The notes below the pieces were generated by a model, which was not told where the DNA came from, searched no databases, and saw only the letters and a list, made by a program, of their open reading frames with translations. Of a stretch of 34,361 nucleotides of DNA, positions 1-8,906 are shown in pieces. The stretch is from an uncultured Clostridia bacterium (lineage in GTDB: Bacteria > Bacillota > Clostridia > UBA1381): the NCBI GenBank assembly GCA_910585795.1, contig CAJUFV010000114.1, forward strand, positions 1 to 34,361, read 5' to 3'. The position numbers and the translations under genes were made by a program. How positions within the stretch are numbered: position 1 is the first letter of the stretch; each line of letters starts with the position of its first letter.

Positions 1-797
1 ATCACAGATATTCCGATTATAATATTAAGGTGCAGCGCCATCTGGGATTTCTTGAGGATAAAATAAGAAAGTATGTTTCACAGAGCATAACGAGAGGCAA
101 GGTGGATGTATTTTTAAACGTTGAAAATTTTGAAACGGCGGACAAGGAAATATCACTGAATAAGGCGATGGCTAAAAATTATATAGATGTTTTATATCAG
201 CTTCGTGATGAGTTTGGCTTAGCGGATGATATAACTGTCGCGAATGTTGCGAGAAACAGTGATATATTCCAGACAGAGCGCCTTGAAGAGGATGAAGAGC
301 AGCTATGGATTTCTGTAAGAAATGTGCTTGATAGTGCGCTTGCTGACTTTGTCGCTATGAGAGAGCGGGAAGGCGGAAGAATAGAAAAGGATATTTGTGA
401 ACGCGTTGAATATATGAAAACACTTGCAGTTCAGATTGAGGAGCGTTCACCGCAGACAGTAAAGGAATATAGCGATAGGCTCTATGAGAAAATAAGGGAG
501 ATTCTTGACGGAAAACAAATAGATGAAGCCCGGATTCTTACAGAGGTTGCTATATATGCAGACAAGGTGGCGGTTAATGAAGAGACTGTGAGACTGGGCA
601 GTCATTTTGCGGAGTTTTACAACATCGTAAACAGCGGTGAGCCTGCCGGACGAAAGCTGGATTTTCTTATTCAGGAAATTAACCGTGAGGTTAATACAAT
701 AGGTTCTAAGGCAGGAGATATAGATATTGCTAAAACAGTAGTTACCCTTAAAGGCGAGATTGAGAAGCTGCGTGAGCAGATTCAGAATATTGAGTAG
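1..797 (+). CDS. yicC: YicC/YloC family endoribonuclease, 5' end missing
   Basis: The reading frame is open from base 3, so the start lies before the window; roughly the first 30 residues are missing by comparison with the family's usual length of about 290. The first visible residues (HRYSDYNIK) match the family's conserved N-terminal region, followed by a stretch around FLEDKIRKYV and SRGKVDVF-like residues (here TRGKVDVF). The C-terminus (KAGDIDIAKTVVTLKGEIEKLREQIQNIE region) is the conserved DUF1732 end, which is predicted to be helical. YicC proteins are reported to act as endoribonucleases in RNA turnover. The gene lies directly upstream of remA and gmk, exactly as in Bacillus yloC. The GTG at base 30 is internal and is not the start. 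Confidence 0.93.
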   Translation, partial: HRYSDYNIKVQRHLGFLEDKIRKYVSQSITRGKVDVFLNVENFETADKEISLNKAMAKNYIDVLYQLRDEFGLADDITVANVARNSDIFQTERLEEDEEQLWISVRNVLDSALADFVAMREREGGRIEKDICERVEYMKTLAVQIEERSPQTVKEYSDRLYEKIREILDGKQIDEARILTEVAIYADKVAVNEETVRLGSHFAEFYNIVNSGEPAGRKLDFLIQEINREVNTIGSKAGDIDIAKTVVTLKGEIEKLREQIQNIE

Positions 798-805
798 GTG
801 AAAAA

Positions 806-1057
806 ATGAAGCTGATAAATATAGGTTTTGGAAATATGGTAAACGCGGAAAGAATAATAGCTGTTGTAAGTCCTGAATCCGCGCCGATTAAGCGTATTAT
901 CAGAGAGGCGGAGGACAAGGGTAATCTTATTAACGCGACCTACGGCAGACGCACAAGAGCAGTTATAGTAACAGACAGCGACCATATAGTCTTGTCCGCG
1001 CTCCAGACGGAGACCGTTGCGGGAAGACTTGGCGGAGAAACAGATGAGGAGGCTTAA
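806..1057 (+). CDS. remA: RemA-like extracellular matrix regulator (DUF370)
   Basis: An 83-residue protein beginning MKLINIGFGNMV, with the DUF370 core around NAERIIAVVSPESAPIKRII and the basic segment NATYGRRTRAVIVTDS. In Bacillus subtilis RemA is a DNA-binding protein that activates biofilm matrix and osmoprotection operons. Here only the family and the position between yicC and gmk are shown, so the target genes are unknown. The start is eight bases after the yicC stop with an AGGTG ribosome-binding site. The length matches the family (80-90 residues). The gene is probably cotranscribed with gmk and rpoZ. Confidence 0.93.
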   Translation: MKLINIGFGNMVNAERIIAVVSPESAPIKRIIREAEDKGNLINATYGRRTRAVIVTDSDHIVLSALQTETVAGRLGGETDEEA

Positions 1058-1062
1058 AAAAT

Positions 1063-1659
1063 ATGAATAAGGGAATATTATTTATAATGTCAGGGCCTTC
1101 AGGAACAGGCAAGGGAACAATTTGTTCAAAGCTTCTTGAAAATAAAGCAAATGATGTGTTTTTATCTGTATCATCAACAACTCGTGAAATTCGTAAGGAT
1201 GAAATTGAAGGCGTCACGTATAATTATACAACGCTCGACCATTTTAAAGAAATGATAGATAAAGGGGAAATGCTTGAGTATGCCGTATATAGCGGGAATT
1301 ATTACGGAACACCAAAAAAAGCGGTTGAGGATATATTATCAGAAGGAAAAAATGTACTGCTTGAAATTGAGCCTCAGGGAGCTTTGAAGGTTAAGTCAAT
1401 ATTTCCGGAAGCGGTTCTTATGTTTATATTGCCGCCTTCAATGAAGGAGCTTAGAAAGAGGCTGAAGGTCAGAGGACGCGAAACTGATGAACAGATTGAT
1501 GAACGTATTGAGGCGGCCAGATGGGAATTTGAGCAGTCGCAGAAATATAATTATCTTTTTGTAAATGATGACCTTGATGAGTGTGTAAAAAAAATTGAGG
1601 AAACAATGAAGCAGAAAATACAGGGTAAAAACCTTGTAAATAAATTATTAGCCGAATAA
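1063..1659 (+). CDS. gmk: Guanylate kinase
   Basis: Converts GMP and ATP to GDP and ADP in the cytoplasm. The 198-residue protein has the P-loop SGPSGTGKGT at about residues 8-17, the GMP-binding segment SSTTREIRKDEIEGVTYNY at about 36-54, the EYAVYSGNYYGTP region that contacts GMP, and the LEIEPQGALKVK segment where the usual form is LEID.QGA. The lid region RLKVRGRETDEQIDERI follows. Length is normal. It starts six bases after remA behind a GAGGAGG-like site inside the remA tail, so the two genes are likely translationally coupled. Pairing with rpoZ is standard in Firmicutes. Confidence 0.97.
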   Translation: MNKGILFIMSGPSGTGKGTICSKLLENKANDVFLSVSSTTREIRKDEIEGVTYNYTTLDHFKEMIDKGEMLEYAVYSGNYYGTPKKAVEDILSEGKNVLLEIEPQGALKVKSIFPEAVLMFILPPSMKELRKRLKVRGRETDEQIDERIEAARWEFEQSQKYNYLFVNDDLDECVKKIEETMKQKIQGKNLVNKLLAE

Positions 1660-1665
1660 AAATAT

Positions 1666-1670
1666 GGAGG
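1666..1670 (+). promoter_or_regulatory. Ribosome binding site that fixes the rpoZ start
   Basis: GGAGG, eight bases before ATG 1679. It overlaps the codons after the in-frame ATG at 1664, which argues against that earlier start. Confidence 0.8.
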
Positions 1671-1678
1671 AAAAAATT

Positions 1679-1981
1679 ATGATGATTAAACCTGGAATTA
1701 GTGAGCTTTCAAAATGTGTTGACAGCCGTTATACACTTGTATCAATGGCGGCAAAGCGCGCCCGTATGATAGGCAAGGCGCGTATGGAGGATTATGAGGC
1801 TTTTGGAGACGGAAAACCGGTTACGATTGCTTCAGACGAGATTATTACTGGCAAGGTGGGATATGTGCGTTCTGAGGCCATTGCGCGCGCGCAGGCATGG
1901 GAGGATGAGAAGGCTGCAAATATTCTTTCTTTAAGCAATAATGAAAATGAGGATGGAAATACAGAGGAAACTTTTGAATAA
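1679..1981 (+). CDS. rpoZ: RNA polymerase omega subunit
   Basis: Small subunit (100 residues) that helps assemble and stabilise RNA polymerase. The omega signature covers SKCVDSRYTLVSMAAKRAR followed by a conserved acidic and basic region ending in KPVTIASDEIITGKV. I chose ATG 1679 because GGAGG at 1666-1670 lies eight bases upstream. An in-frame ATG at 1664 would sit on top of that site and is rejected. ATG 1682 is also possible and would remove one methionine. The tail is acidic (NNENEDGNTEETFE). The gene follows gmk directly, as in other Firmicutes. Confidence 0.93.
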   Translation: MMIKPGISELSKCVDSRYTLVSMAAKRARMIGKARMEDYEAFGDGKPVTIASDEIITGKVGYVRSEAIARAQAWEDEKAANILSLSNNENEDGNTEETFE

Positions 1982-1993
1982 GGTGAAGATAAT

Positions 1994-4429
1994 ATGATAG
2001 CAAAAATTGTTGTGGATTACAGGTCAAAACATACAGATCGTATTTTTGACTACCGTGTTCCCGAAGAACTGGAAGACCGTATTCAGATTGGCAGCAGAGT
2101 GCTTGTGCCGTTTTCCAGAGGAAACAGGGAGGTTGAGGGCTTCTGTATGGGGTTTGCTGAAAACAGTGATTCGCTGAAACTGAAATCCATAATAAAACTT
2201 GCTAATGATACATCTGGCTTTGACGAGGATATGCTGAAGGTTATCAAATGGATGCGTAAAAAATATCTTTCGTCTTATCTGGATATAATTCATACAATTG
2301 TGCCTTCCGGTACCGCGCTGAAAAATAAGGAATGGATAATTCTTGAGAATAAATATGGTGTAAAGGGAGAGGTTCGAGCCCGAATTGTACAGTATCTTAA
2401 AGATAATGGCGGAGGCATGGAATATGAAGCGCTTAAAAATTATTTTGAAAAGGATATACGTGCGCGTATAACCGATATGGTTAGGGATGGGATTGTACGC
2501 AGAGAATATCGAGGCAGTGCGTCAGTCAAAGAAAAACAGATAAAATGCCTGAGGTTAAAGATAAGCGGTGATACGGCTGCTTGCGAAGCGGATAAGCTTT
2601 GCCGTAAGGCACCGGTACAGTCAAAAATGCTGGGTATTCTGGCGGACAATGATTTTGTTTCTCAGAATGATTTGATGAAATTTACGGGAGGGTCGTCAAA
2701 TGCTGTAAAAGCTCTTATAAACAAGGGGTTCGCTGAGGATTTTATGCTTACGGTAGACCGTGACCCGTATCAGAATATGAGCTTTAGGAAAAGCGAGAAA
2801 ATGACACCAACACTAGAACAGAAGACCGCAATAGAAACAATTAATGCTGCTGTAAAAGGTGAAAAGAGCGGAACATATCTTCTTCATGGAGTGACAGGAA
2901 GCGGAAAAACAGAGGTGTTTATGCAGGCTATTGAATATGCGGTTTCCATAGGAAAAACAGCGTTAATGCTTGTTCCAGAGATTTCTCTTACTCCGCAGAT
3001 GGTATCGAGATTTATGTCGAGATTTCAGGGGCGTGTTGCGATTTTTCACAGCGCATTGTCTATGGGAGAGCGGTATGACCAGTGGAAGCGTATCAGAGAT
3101 GGTGAAGCGGATATTGTTATAGGTGCGCGGAGCGCTGTGTTTACTCCATTGAGAAATATAGGTATAATAATAATGGATGAGGAGCATTCAGACACATATA
3201 AGTCTGATATGTCGCCGCGTTATCATGCCCGTGAGGTGGCTCAGTTCCGAGCGCGGCAAAGCGGCGCCACGGTTGTGCTTGCCTCAGCTACTCCTAATAT
3301 AGAAAGCTATTATAAGGCAAAAACAGGAGAGTATACTCTGCTTGAAATGAATGCAAGATATAATAAAAATAAGATGCCTGAAATTTTTGTGGAAGATATG
3401 AGGAGCGAATTATCAAAGGGAAATAAAAGTATGCTTTCCGGCAGACTCTACAAGGAAATTGAGAGTAATTTGCGGCACGGTGAGCAGACTATTTTATTTC
3501 TGAATAGACGCGGTTTTTCAACCTTTGTATCATGCCGTACCTGCGGATATGTACCTCAATGTCCAAACTGTAATATATCTCTTACATATCATAAATTTGA
3601 CGGTATGCTGAAGTGTCATTACTGCGGATACAGCACACCGAATTATGATGTTTGTCCTGAATGCGGAAGTAAATATATACGCTATTTCGGAGGAGGAACA
3701 CAAAAGGTGGAAGAAGAGATACGACATATATTTCCAAAAGCTTCGACAATACGTATGGATATGGACACTACTGGAAAAAAGCGTTCGCATGAAAAAATTC
3801 TTGAGCGGTTTGAAAAAGATAAAATAGATATATTAATCGGAACTCAAATGGTTGCAAAGGGACTGGATTTTGAAAATGTAACACTGGTAGGTGTTATAAC
3901 TGCCGATACAATGCTGCATGTTAATGATTTCAGAAGCGGTGAGAGGACATTCGCAATGCTTGAGCAGGTTTCAGGCCGCGCAGGCAGAGGTGAACGAGAG
4001 GGACGCGCCGTGATACAGACGTATACTCCCGAGCACGAGGCCGTAGGTCTTGTAAGAACACATGATTACAGGGCTTTTTATGAAAGTGAAATCGCGGAAC
4101 GGAGATTGATGTGGTATCCTCCGTTTTGTAAGCTGGTAAGTGTACATTTTCAGGGAAGCTCTGAATTGTTTACTGCTAGAGCCGCAAGGTATTTTGTAAA
4201 GGAAATAGGCGATATACAGTCAATTGGACAGAGAATACAGGTGCTCGGTCCAATACCGGCATATATTTCAAAGCTAAAAAGTAAATACAGATGGCAAATT
4301 ATTTTTAAATGTGAAGATGAGGATGCTCTCGGTGAAATACTTAATAAGGCGCGGACGGCATGCGGAAGTAATCATGATTATGAAGGCATAGCTGTTGTTA
4401 TAGATAAATCGCCGGGAATGATATATTAG
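1994..4429 (+). CDS. priA: Primosomal protein N', replication restart helicase PriA
   Basis: Recognises stalled forks and reloads the replicative helicase. The 811-residue protein starts with the 3' DNA-binding domain (KIVVDYRSKHTDRIFDYRVP). The helicase has Walker A GVTGSGKTE near residue 300, a DEEH box, and the SAT-type motif LASATPN. Eight cysteines of the two zinc sites lie at about residues 514-560 (CRTCGYVPQCPNC and CHYCGYSTPNYDVCPEC). Motif VI is QVSGRAGRGEREG. Size is at the upper end for the family. The start follows rpoZ by 12 bases. In Bacillus coaBC normally lies between rpoZ and priA; it is missing here. Confidence 0.97.
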   Translation: MIAKIVVDYRSKHTDRIFDYRVPEELEDRIQIGSRVLVPFSRGNREVEGFCMGFAENSDSLKLKSIIKLANDTSGFDEDMLKVIKWMRKKYLSSYLDIIHTIVPSGTALKNKEWIILENKYGVKGEVRARIVQYLKDNGGGMEYEALKNYFEKDIRARITDMVRDGIVRREYRGSASVKEKQIKCLRLKISGDTAACEADKLCRKAPVQSKMLGILADNDFVSQNDLMKFTGGSSNAVKALINKGFAEDFMLTVDRDPYQNMSFRKSEKMTPTLEQKTAIETINAAVKGEKSGTYLLHGVTGSGKTEVFMQAIEYAVSIGKTALMLVPEISLTPQMVSRFMSRFQGRVAIFHSALSMGERYDQWKRIRDGEADIVIGARSAVFTPLRNIGIIIMDEEHSDTYKSDMSPRYHAREVAQFRARQSGATVVLASATPNIESYYKAKTGEYTLLEMNARYNKNKMPEIFVEDMRSELSKGNKSMLSGRLYKEIESNLRHGEQTILFLNRRGFSTFVSCRTCGYVPQCPNCNISLTYHKFDGMLKCHYCGYSTPNYDVCPECGSKYIRYFGGGTQKVEEEIRHIFPKASTIRMDMDTTGKKRSHEKILERFEKDKIDILIGTQMVAKGLDFENVTLVGVITADTMLHVNDFRSGERTFAMLEQVSGRAGRGEREGRAVIQTYTPEHEAVGLVRTHDYRAFYESEIAERRLMWYPPFCKLVSVHFQGSSELFTARAARYFVKEIGDIQSIGQRIQVLGPIPAYISKLKSKYRWQIIFKCEDEDALGEILNKARTACGSNHDYEGIAVVIDKSPGMIY

Positions 4430-4444
4430 AAGGGAAGGAATGAA

Positions 4445-4894
4445 ATGGCAATCAGGGAAATACGTATCAAGGGAGATGAAATCCTTTATAAGAATTGTAA
4501 AACGGTGAAAAGCTTTGATAAAAAGCTTCATATACTTCTTGATGATATGTATGAAACAATGCAGCAGCACAACGGCGTGGGTCTTGCTGCCCCGCAGGTG
4601 GGTATTTTAAAGCGTGTTGTTGTTATTGATACGGGAGATGGAAAGATAGAGCTGATAAATCCTGAAATTGTTGAGCAAAGCGGTGAACAGACTGGCAGTG
4701 AAGGATGTCTGAGTGTACCCGGAGTATGGGGTGAAGTTACAAGACCTAATGTTGTCACGGTAAAAGCTCAGGACAGAGACGGGAAATGGTTTAAGCTGAC
4801 AGGTGAGGAGCTGCTTGCGAGAGCGATATGTCATGAAACAGAGCATTTAGACGGGAAATTGTTTCTTGATAGGGTAATAAAATTTCTTGAATAA
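4445..4894 (+). CDS. def: Peptide deformylase
   Basis: Removes the formyl group from the initiator methionine of new proteins. All three family motifs are present in 149 residues: GVGLAAPQVG (about 41-50), EGCLSVPG with the metal-binding cysteine (about 82-89), and HETEHLDG with the metal-binding histidines and catalytic glutamate (about 127-134). The length is typical of the short bacterial form. It starts 15 bases after priA with an AAGGAA-like ribosome binding site and is paired with fmt, which performs the opposite step on initiator tRNA. Confidence 0.97.
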   Translation: MAIREIRIKGDEILYKNCKTVKSFDKKLHILLDDMYETMQQHNGVGLAAPQVGILKRVVVIDTGDGKIELINPEIVEQSGEQTGSEGCLSVPGVWGEVTRPNVVTVKAQDRDGKWFKLTGEELLARAICHETEHLDGKLFLDRVIKFLE

Positions 4895-4907
4895 CAGGAG
4901 GTATTAT

Positions 4908-5840
4908 ATGAAAATTCTTTTTATGGGAACGCCTGATTTTGCGGCAGTAACACTTAAAATTATGATAGATGCGGGCTTGGATATTGTGGGAGTGGTATCT
5001 CAGCCTGACAGACCGAAGGGCAGAGGTCATAAGCTGGTACCCACAGAGGTTAAGGCGATTGCTATTGAGGCAGATTTGCCTGTTTTTCAGCCGGAGAAGC
5101 TGAAAAACAATGAATTGAGGGGAATACTAGATGAGCTAGCGCCTGATTTGATTGTGGTAGTTGCTTACGGGAATTTACTGCCGGATTATATTATAAATTA
5201 TCCAAAGCACGGATGTGTTAATGTTCATGCATCGTTGCTTCCTAAGTACCGTGGCGCCGCTCCGATACAGTGGGCGATTATAAACGGTGAAAAAACAACA
5301 GGCGTCACAACAATGAAAATGGACAGTGGACTGGATACCGGAGACATATTGTTATCTGAGGAAACTGAAATAGGTGAATACGAAACATCAGGCGAATTAT
5401 TTGACCGGCTGGCTGAAATGGGAGGAAATCTTTTGTTGAAAACTGTGCAGGGGATTGAAGACGGCAGTATTACGTCTATGCCGCAAAAACATGATGAGCA
5501 TACATATGCTCCCATGATTTCAAAGGAAACAGGGATGATTGACTGGTCTAAATCCGCTGTAGAAATATCGAAGCTCATATGCGGAATGAATCCATGGCCG
5601 CTTGCAAGTACTATATATAATGGCGGTGTGCTGAAAATTGTGTCCGCTAAGGTATGTAATGACAATTCAGAAGCGGCTCCGGGAACAATAATATCTCTTG
5701 ATAAAGGCAAAGGATTGAAAATCGCGTGCGGTAAAGGCACATTATATGCTGTAACAGTGCAGTTTCCGAATAGTAAAAAAATGAGCGCGGAAGATTACGC
5801 GCGCGGACATGAAATAGAAATAGGAGTTGCTGTAGGATAA
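4908..5840 (+). CDS. fmt: Methionyl-tRNA formyltransferase
   Basis: Transfers a formyl group from 10-formyltetrahydrofolate to Met-tRNA(fMet). The 310-residue protein begins KILFMGTPDFA and has the catalytic region VNVHASLLPKYRGAAPIQWA with Asn and His, plus the conserved aspartate in GLDTGDIL. A C-terminal OB-like domain follows from about residue 205. ATG 4908 is preceded by AGGAGG at 4896-4901. An earlier in-frame start at 4887 lies inside def and has no such site. It is directly downstream of def, the usual arrangement. Confidence 0.97.
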   Translation: MKILFMGTPDFAAVTLKIMIDAGLDIVGVVSQPDRPKGRGHKLVPTEVKAIAIEADLPVFQPEKLKNNELRGILDELAPDLIVVVAYGNLLPDYIINYPKHGCVNVHASLLPKYRGAAPIQWAIINGEKTTGVTTMKMDSGLDTGDILLSEETEIGEYETSGELFDRLAEMGGNLLLKTVQGIEDGSITSMPQKHDEHTYAPMISKETGMIDWSKSAVEISKLICGMNPWPLASTIYNGGVLKIVSAKVCNDNSEAAPGTIISLDKGKGLKIACGKGTLYAVTVQFPNSKKMSAEDYARGHEIEIGVAVG

Positions 5841-5853
5841 GGAGGATATTGTT

Positions 5854-6537
5854 ATGTATTATTTTGACCCGACATATGTATTGGTTATAATAGCCTTTGC
5901 GCTTACAATGTTTGCGTCGTTTGGTGTGAAAAATACTTTTAACAAGTATAATGAGATATACTGCCGAAGAGGCCTTACAGCAAGCGAAGCGGCAAGAAAG
6001 ATTCTTGACGCTAATGGATTATATAATATAAGTATAGAGCGTGTTGCTGGTGAGCTGACAGACCATTTCAGTCCAAAGGAAAATGTGATAAGACTGTCAG
6101 ACTCCACATATAATTCTGCCTCTGTTGCGGCGATAGGCGTGGCGGCTCACGAGTGTGGCCATGCCGTGCAGCATCAGACGGGATATGTCCCCATAAAAAT
6201 ACGAAACAGTATAGTACCTATTGTTAATATAGGAAATACTTTGTCAATGCCCATTTTTATCATAGGTCTTATACTTGGAATAGGTCCTCTTGCTATGGCC
6301 GGCGCGATTTTATTTGGATTAGTGCTTGTATTTCAGATAGTGACGCTTCCTACAGAGATAAACGCGTCAAACAGAGCAATGAAGACTCTTAAAGATATGA
6401 ATTTACTGGATGAGGATGAGCTGCAAGGCGCGGGTAAGACCCTTACTGCTGCTGCTATGACATATGTTGCGGCGGTGGCGGCAACAGCACTGCAGTTTCT
6501 AAGACTGATTATGCTGGCCAACCGCAGGAGAAGATAA
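5854..6537 (+). CDS. Membrane zinc metallopeptidase, YugP family
   Basis: A 227-residue membrane protein with one N-terminal transmembrane segment (about residues 6-24), the zinc-protease motif HECGHAVQH at about 99-107, two hydrophobic segments at about 125-165, and a last hydrophobic stretch near the C-terminus. This layout matches the putative neutral zinc metallopeptidase family (PF04298; B. subtilis YugP), whose substrate is unknown. It sits between fmt and rsmB, an insertion relative to the Bacillus gene order. Its stop overlaps the rsmB start by one base (TAATG), so the two are translationally linked. The motif is intact, so activity is likely, but the role is not known. Confidence 0.88.
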   Translation: MYYFDPTYVLVIIAFALTMFASFGVKNTFNKYNEIYCRRGLTASEAARKILDANGLYNISIERVAGELTDHFSPKENVIRLSDSTYNSASVAAIGVAAHECGHAVQHQTGYVPIKIRNSIVPIVNIGNTLSMPIFIIGLILGIGPLAMAGAILFGLVLVFQIVTLPTEINASNRAMKTLKDMNLLDEDELQGAGKTLTAAAMTYVAAVAATALQFLRLIMLANRRRR

Positions 6538-7799
6538 TGGTTAATCCAAGGGAAATTGCCATGAAGGCAATATATGATGTGGAATTTGATTATGCTTATT
6601 CCAATATGGTTTTGAAAAAGTATTTGTCTCATAATGAATTATCAAAACAGGATAAAGCTTTTGTAACAAGTCTTGTATACGGAGTTATTGATAAAAAAAT
6701 AACGCTTGATTATGTTATTAATTACTTTTCAAAACTTAAATTAAATAAAATATCAAAATATATTCTGATTGTACTTAGAATGGGAATTTATCAGATAATG
6801 TATATGGATAAAATTCCTGACAGCGCGGCAGTAAATGAGAGTGTAAAACTTGCTCGGCGTTATGGACACAGCGCGTCAGCAGGATTTGTGAATGGGATAC
6901 TGAGAAATGTATTAAAAACAGAGATTAAATATCCTGAAAACAAAACGGAATATCTTTCTGTAAAGTATTCATATCCGACATGGCTTTGTGAGAAGTGGTT
7001 AGGCGATTTTGGATATGATTTTACGAAGTCACTGTTTGACGCGTTTACAACGCCTGCGCAGCTTAATCTGCGTCCAAATATATTAAAGGTATCTGCCGAG
7101 GAACTGCTTGAAAAAATGAAAGTAAAGGGAATAAATGCGTATATACATGGAGATTGTGTTGTATCTGAAGGGTTTGATATAGCGTCGGATGAGCTTTATA
7201 GAAGCGGTTATTATACCGTTCAGGATGCCGCTGCAATGCAGGCGGCAAAAATTCTTGCTCCTAAGGAGGGGGAAACAGTAATAGATATGTGCGCTGCTCC
7301 AGGGGGGAAAACAACTCATATTGCGGAGTTGATGCATAACTGCGGAACAATATACGCGTTTGATATACATCAGCATAAAATTGAGCTGATAAGAAAAAAT
7401 GCTGACAGATTGGGAATAAATATAATTAAGCCGTTTATTTTAGATGGATGCGCGTTTAATGAGACATATAGGGAAATGGCTGATAAAATTTTATGTGATG
7501 TTCCGTGTTCCGGCTTTGGAATACTTAGGCGTAAACCGGAAATAAAATGGAACAGAGAAGAGAATGGAAAACTGCCCGAAATACAGCGTAAAATACTCAA
7601 TAATGCGGCTAAATATTTGAAAAAGGGTGGAGAAATGGTTTATTCCACATGTACGATTCAAAACGAAGAAAATGGCGCTGTAACCGGCGCTTTTGCCGCG
7701 GAGAATAAAGATTTTGAAATATTATATGAGAAAACTTTTTATCCGCATATAGACCATACAGACGGATTTTATATATGCAAAATTAAAAGGACTGGATAA
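6537..7799 (+). CDS. rsmB: 16S rRNA (cytosine-967-C5)-methyltransferase
   Basis: Methylates a cytosine of 16S rRNA using S-adenosylmethionine. The 420-residue protein has an N-terminal NusB-like RNA-binding domain (residues 1 to about 130) and a Rossmann methyltransferase with DMCAAPGGKTTHIAE (about 250-264), the PCSGFG motif near 322 and the STCTIQNEEN segment near 368, which carry the two cysteines used by m5C enzymes. It starts within the stop codon of the zinc peptidase gene and ends one base before rlmN, so it is part of a tightly coupled rRNA-modification pair. Confidence 0.95.
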   Translation: MVNPREIAMKAIYDVEFDYAYSNMVLKKYLSHNELSKQDKAFVTSLVYGVIDKKITLDYVINYFSKLKLNKISKYILIVLRMGIYQIMYMDKIPDSAAVNESVKLARRYGHSASAGFVNGILRNVLKTEIKYPENKTEYLSVKYSYPTWLCEKWLGDFGYDFTKSLFDAFTTPAQLNLRPNILKVSAEELLEKMKVKGINAYIHGDCVVSEGFDIASDELYRSGYYTVQDAAAMQAAKILAPKEGETVIDMCAAPGGKTTHIAELMHNCGTIYAFDIHQHKIELIRKNADRLGINIIKPFILDGCAFNETYREMADKILCDVPCSGFGILRRKPEIKWNREENGKLPEIQRKILNNAAKYLKKGGEMVYSTCTIQNEENGAVTGAFAAENKDFEILYEKTFYPHIDHTDGFYICKIKRTG

Positions 7800-8819
7800 A
7801 TGTTAGATTTAAAGGACTTTGAATATGAGGAACTAATTGAATATCTTATATCAATTGGTGAGAAACGGTTTAGAGCTGAACAGATTTTCTCGTGGCTGCA
7901 TAAAGGAGTGGAAAGCTATGATGAGATGACGAATCTTTCAAAGCTTGCGCGTGAAAAACTAAAAGAGAGAACATATGTTTCGACGCTGTCTATACGTGAA
8001 AAATATATTTCAGAGATAGACGGCACTGTGAAGTATTTGTTTGAACTGCCTGACGGTAATTGTATAGAAAGCGTTGTTATGAGATACCATCACGGTATTA
8101 CTATTTGTATTTCAAGTCAGATAGGATGCCGTATGGGATGTCGTTTTTGCGCGTCAACAATAGGGGGATTGTATAGAAATCTGACTTCAGGAGAAATACT
8201 TAATCAGGTAATATTCGCGCAGAAGGATATTGGTGAAAGAATAAGCAATATAGTAATTATGGGTATAGGAGAACCACTTGATAATTATGATAATGTATTA
8301 AAGTTTCTGCATAATGTAAATCATGAAAAGGGACTAAATATAGGATACAGACATATAACTTTGTCTACATGCGGTGTTGTGCCAGCCATATACAGACTGG
8401 CTGATGAAAAGCTCCCTATAACCCTTACAATATCTCTTCACGCTCCAAACGATGAAATAAGAGATTCTGTAATGCCTGTAAACCATAGATATAAGATTGA
8501 CGAGCTTTTAGAGGCTTGCAAATACTATATAGATAAGACAAATAGGCGTATAAGCTTTGAATATTCACTTATTCATGGAGTAAATGACAGTATAGATAAC
8601 GCAGAGGAACTGGCGGGTCTGGTATCAGATTTACATGGTCATATAAACCTAATACCAGTTAATAAGGTAGAAGAAAGGGATTTTGAAAAAGGAAGCAATG
8701 AGGATATTCGTTTTTTTCAGGAAAAACTGGTATCTCTCGGCGTAAACGCAACGGTTCGACGTGAGCTTGGAGCGGATATATCAGCTTCCTGTGGACAATT
8801 AAGAAAAAAAGTGTTATAA
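7800..8819 (+). CDS. rlmN: Dual-specificity RNA methyltransferase RlmN
   Basis: Radical SAM enzyme that makes 2-methyladenosine in 23S rRNA and some tRNAs. In 339 residues it has the cluster motif CRMGCRFC at residues 110-117, GIGEPLDNYDN after it, and the conserved C-terminal cysteine in SASCGQLR. The glutamate-containing region LFELPDGNCIESV precedes the cluster. It starts immediately after the rsmB stop with no gap. Its stop codon lies inside the -10 element of the promoter that serves the next genes. Confidence 0.97.
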   Translation: MLDLKDFEYEELIEYLISIGEKRFRAEQIFSWLHKGVESYDEMTNLSKLAREKLKERTYVSTLSIREKYISEIDGTVKYLFELPDGNCIESVVMRYHHGITICISSQIGCRMGCRFCASTIGGLYRNLTSGEILNQVIFAQKDIGERISNIVIMGIGEPLDNYDNVLKFLHNVNHEKGLNIGYRHITLSTCGVVPAIYRLADEKLPITLTISLHAPNDEIRDSVMPVNHRYKIDELLEACKYYIDKTNRRISFEYSLIHGVNDSIDNAEELAGLVSDLHGHINLIPVNKVEERDFEKGSNEDIRFFQEKLVSLGVNATVRRELGADISASCGQLRKKVL

Positions 8820-8820
8820 T
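8792..8820 (+). promoter_or_regulatory. Sigma-A-type promoter for the phosphatase–kinase group
   Basis: TGGACA at 8792-8797, a 17-base spacer, and a perfect TATAAT at 8815-8820. The -10 box overlaps the rlmN stop codon. About 80 untranslated bases lead to the PP2C phosphatase start at 8907. Confidence 0.75.
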
Positions 8821-8906
8821 AGGGTTAAAATACGATATTTAGATATTTGAGTAATATGATGTTAAAAGGAATATAACAATATTAGAGAAATGAGGTGATT
8901 TTCAAA

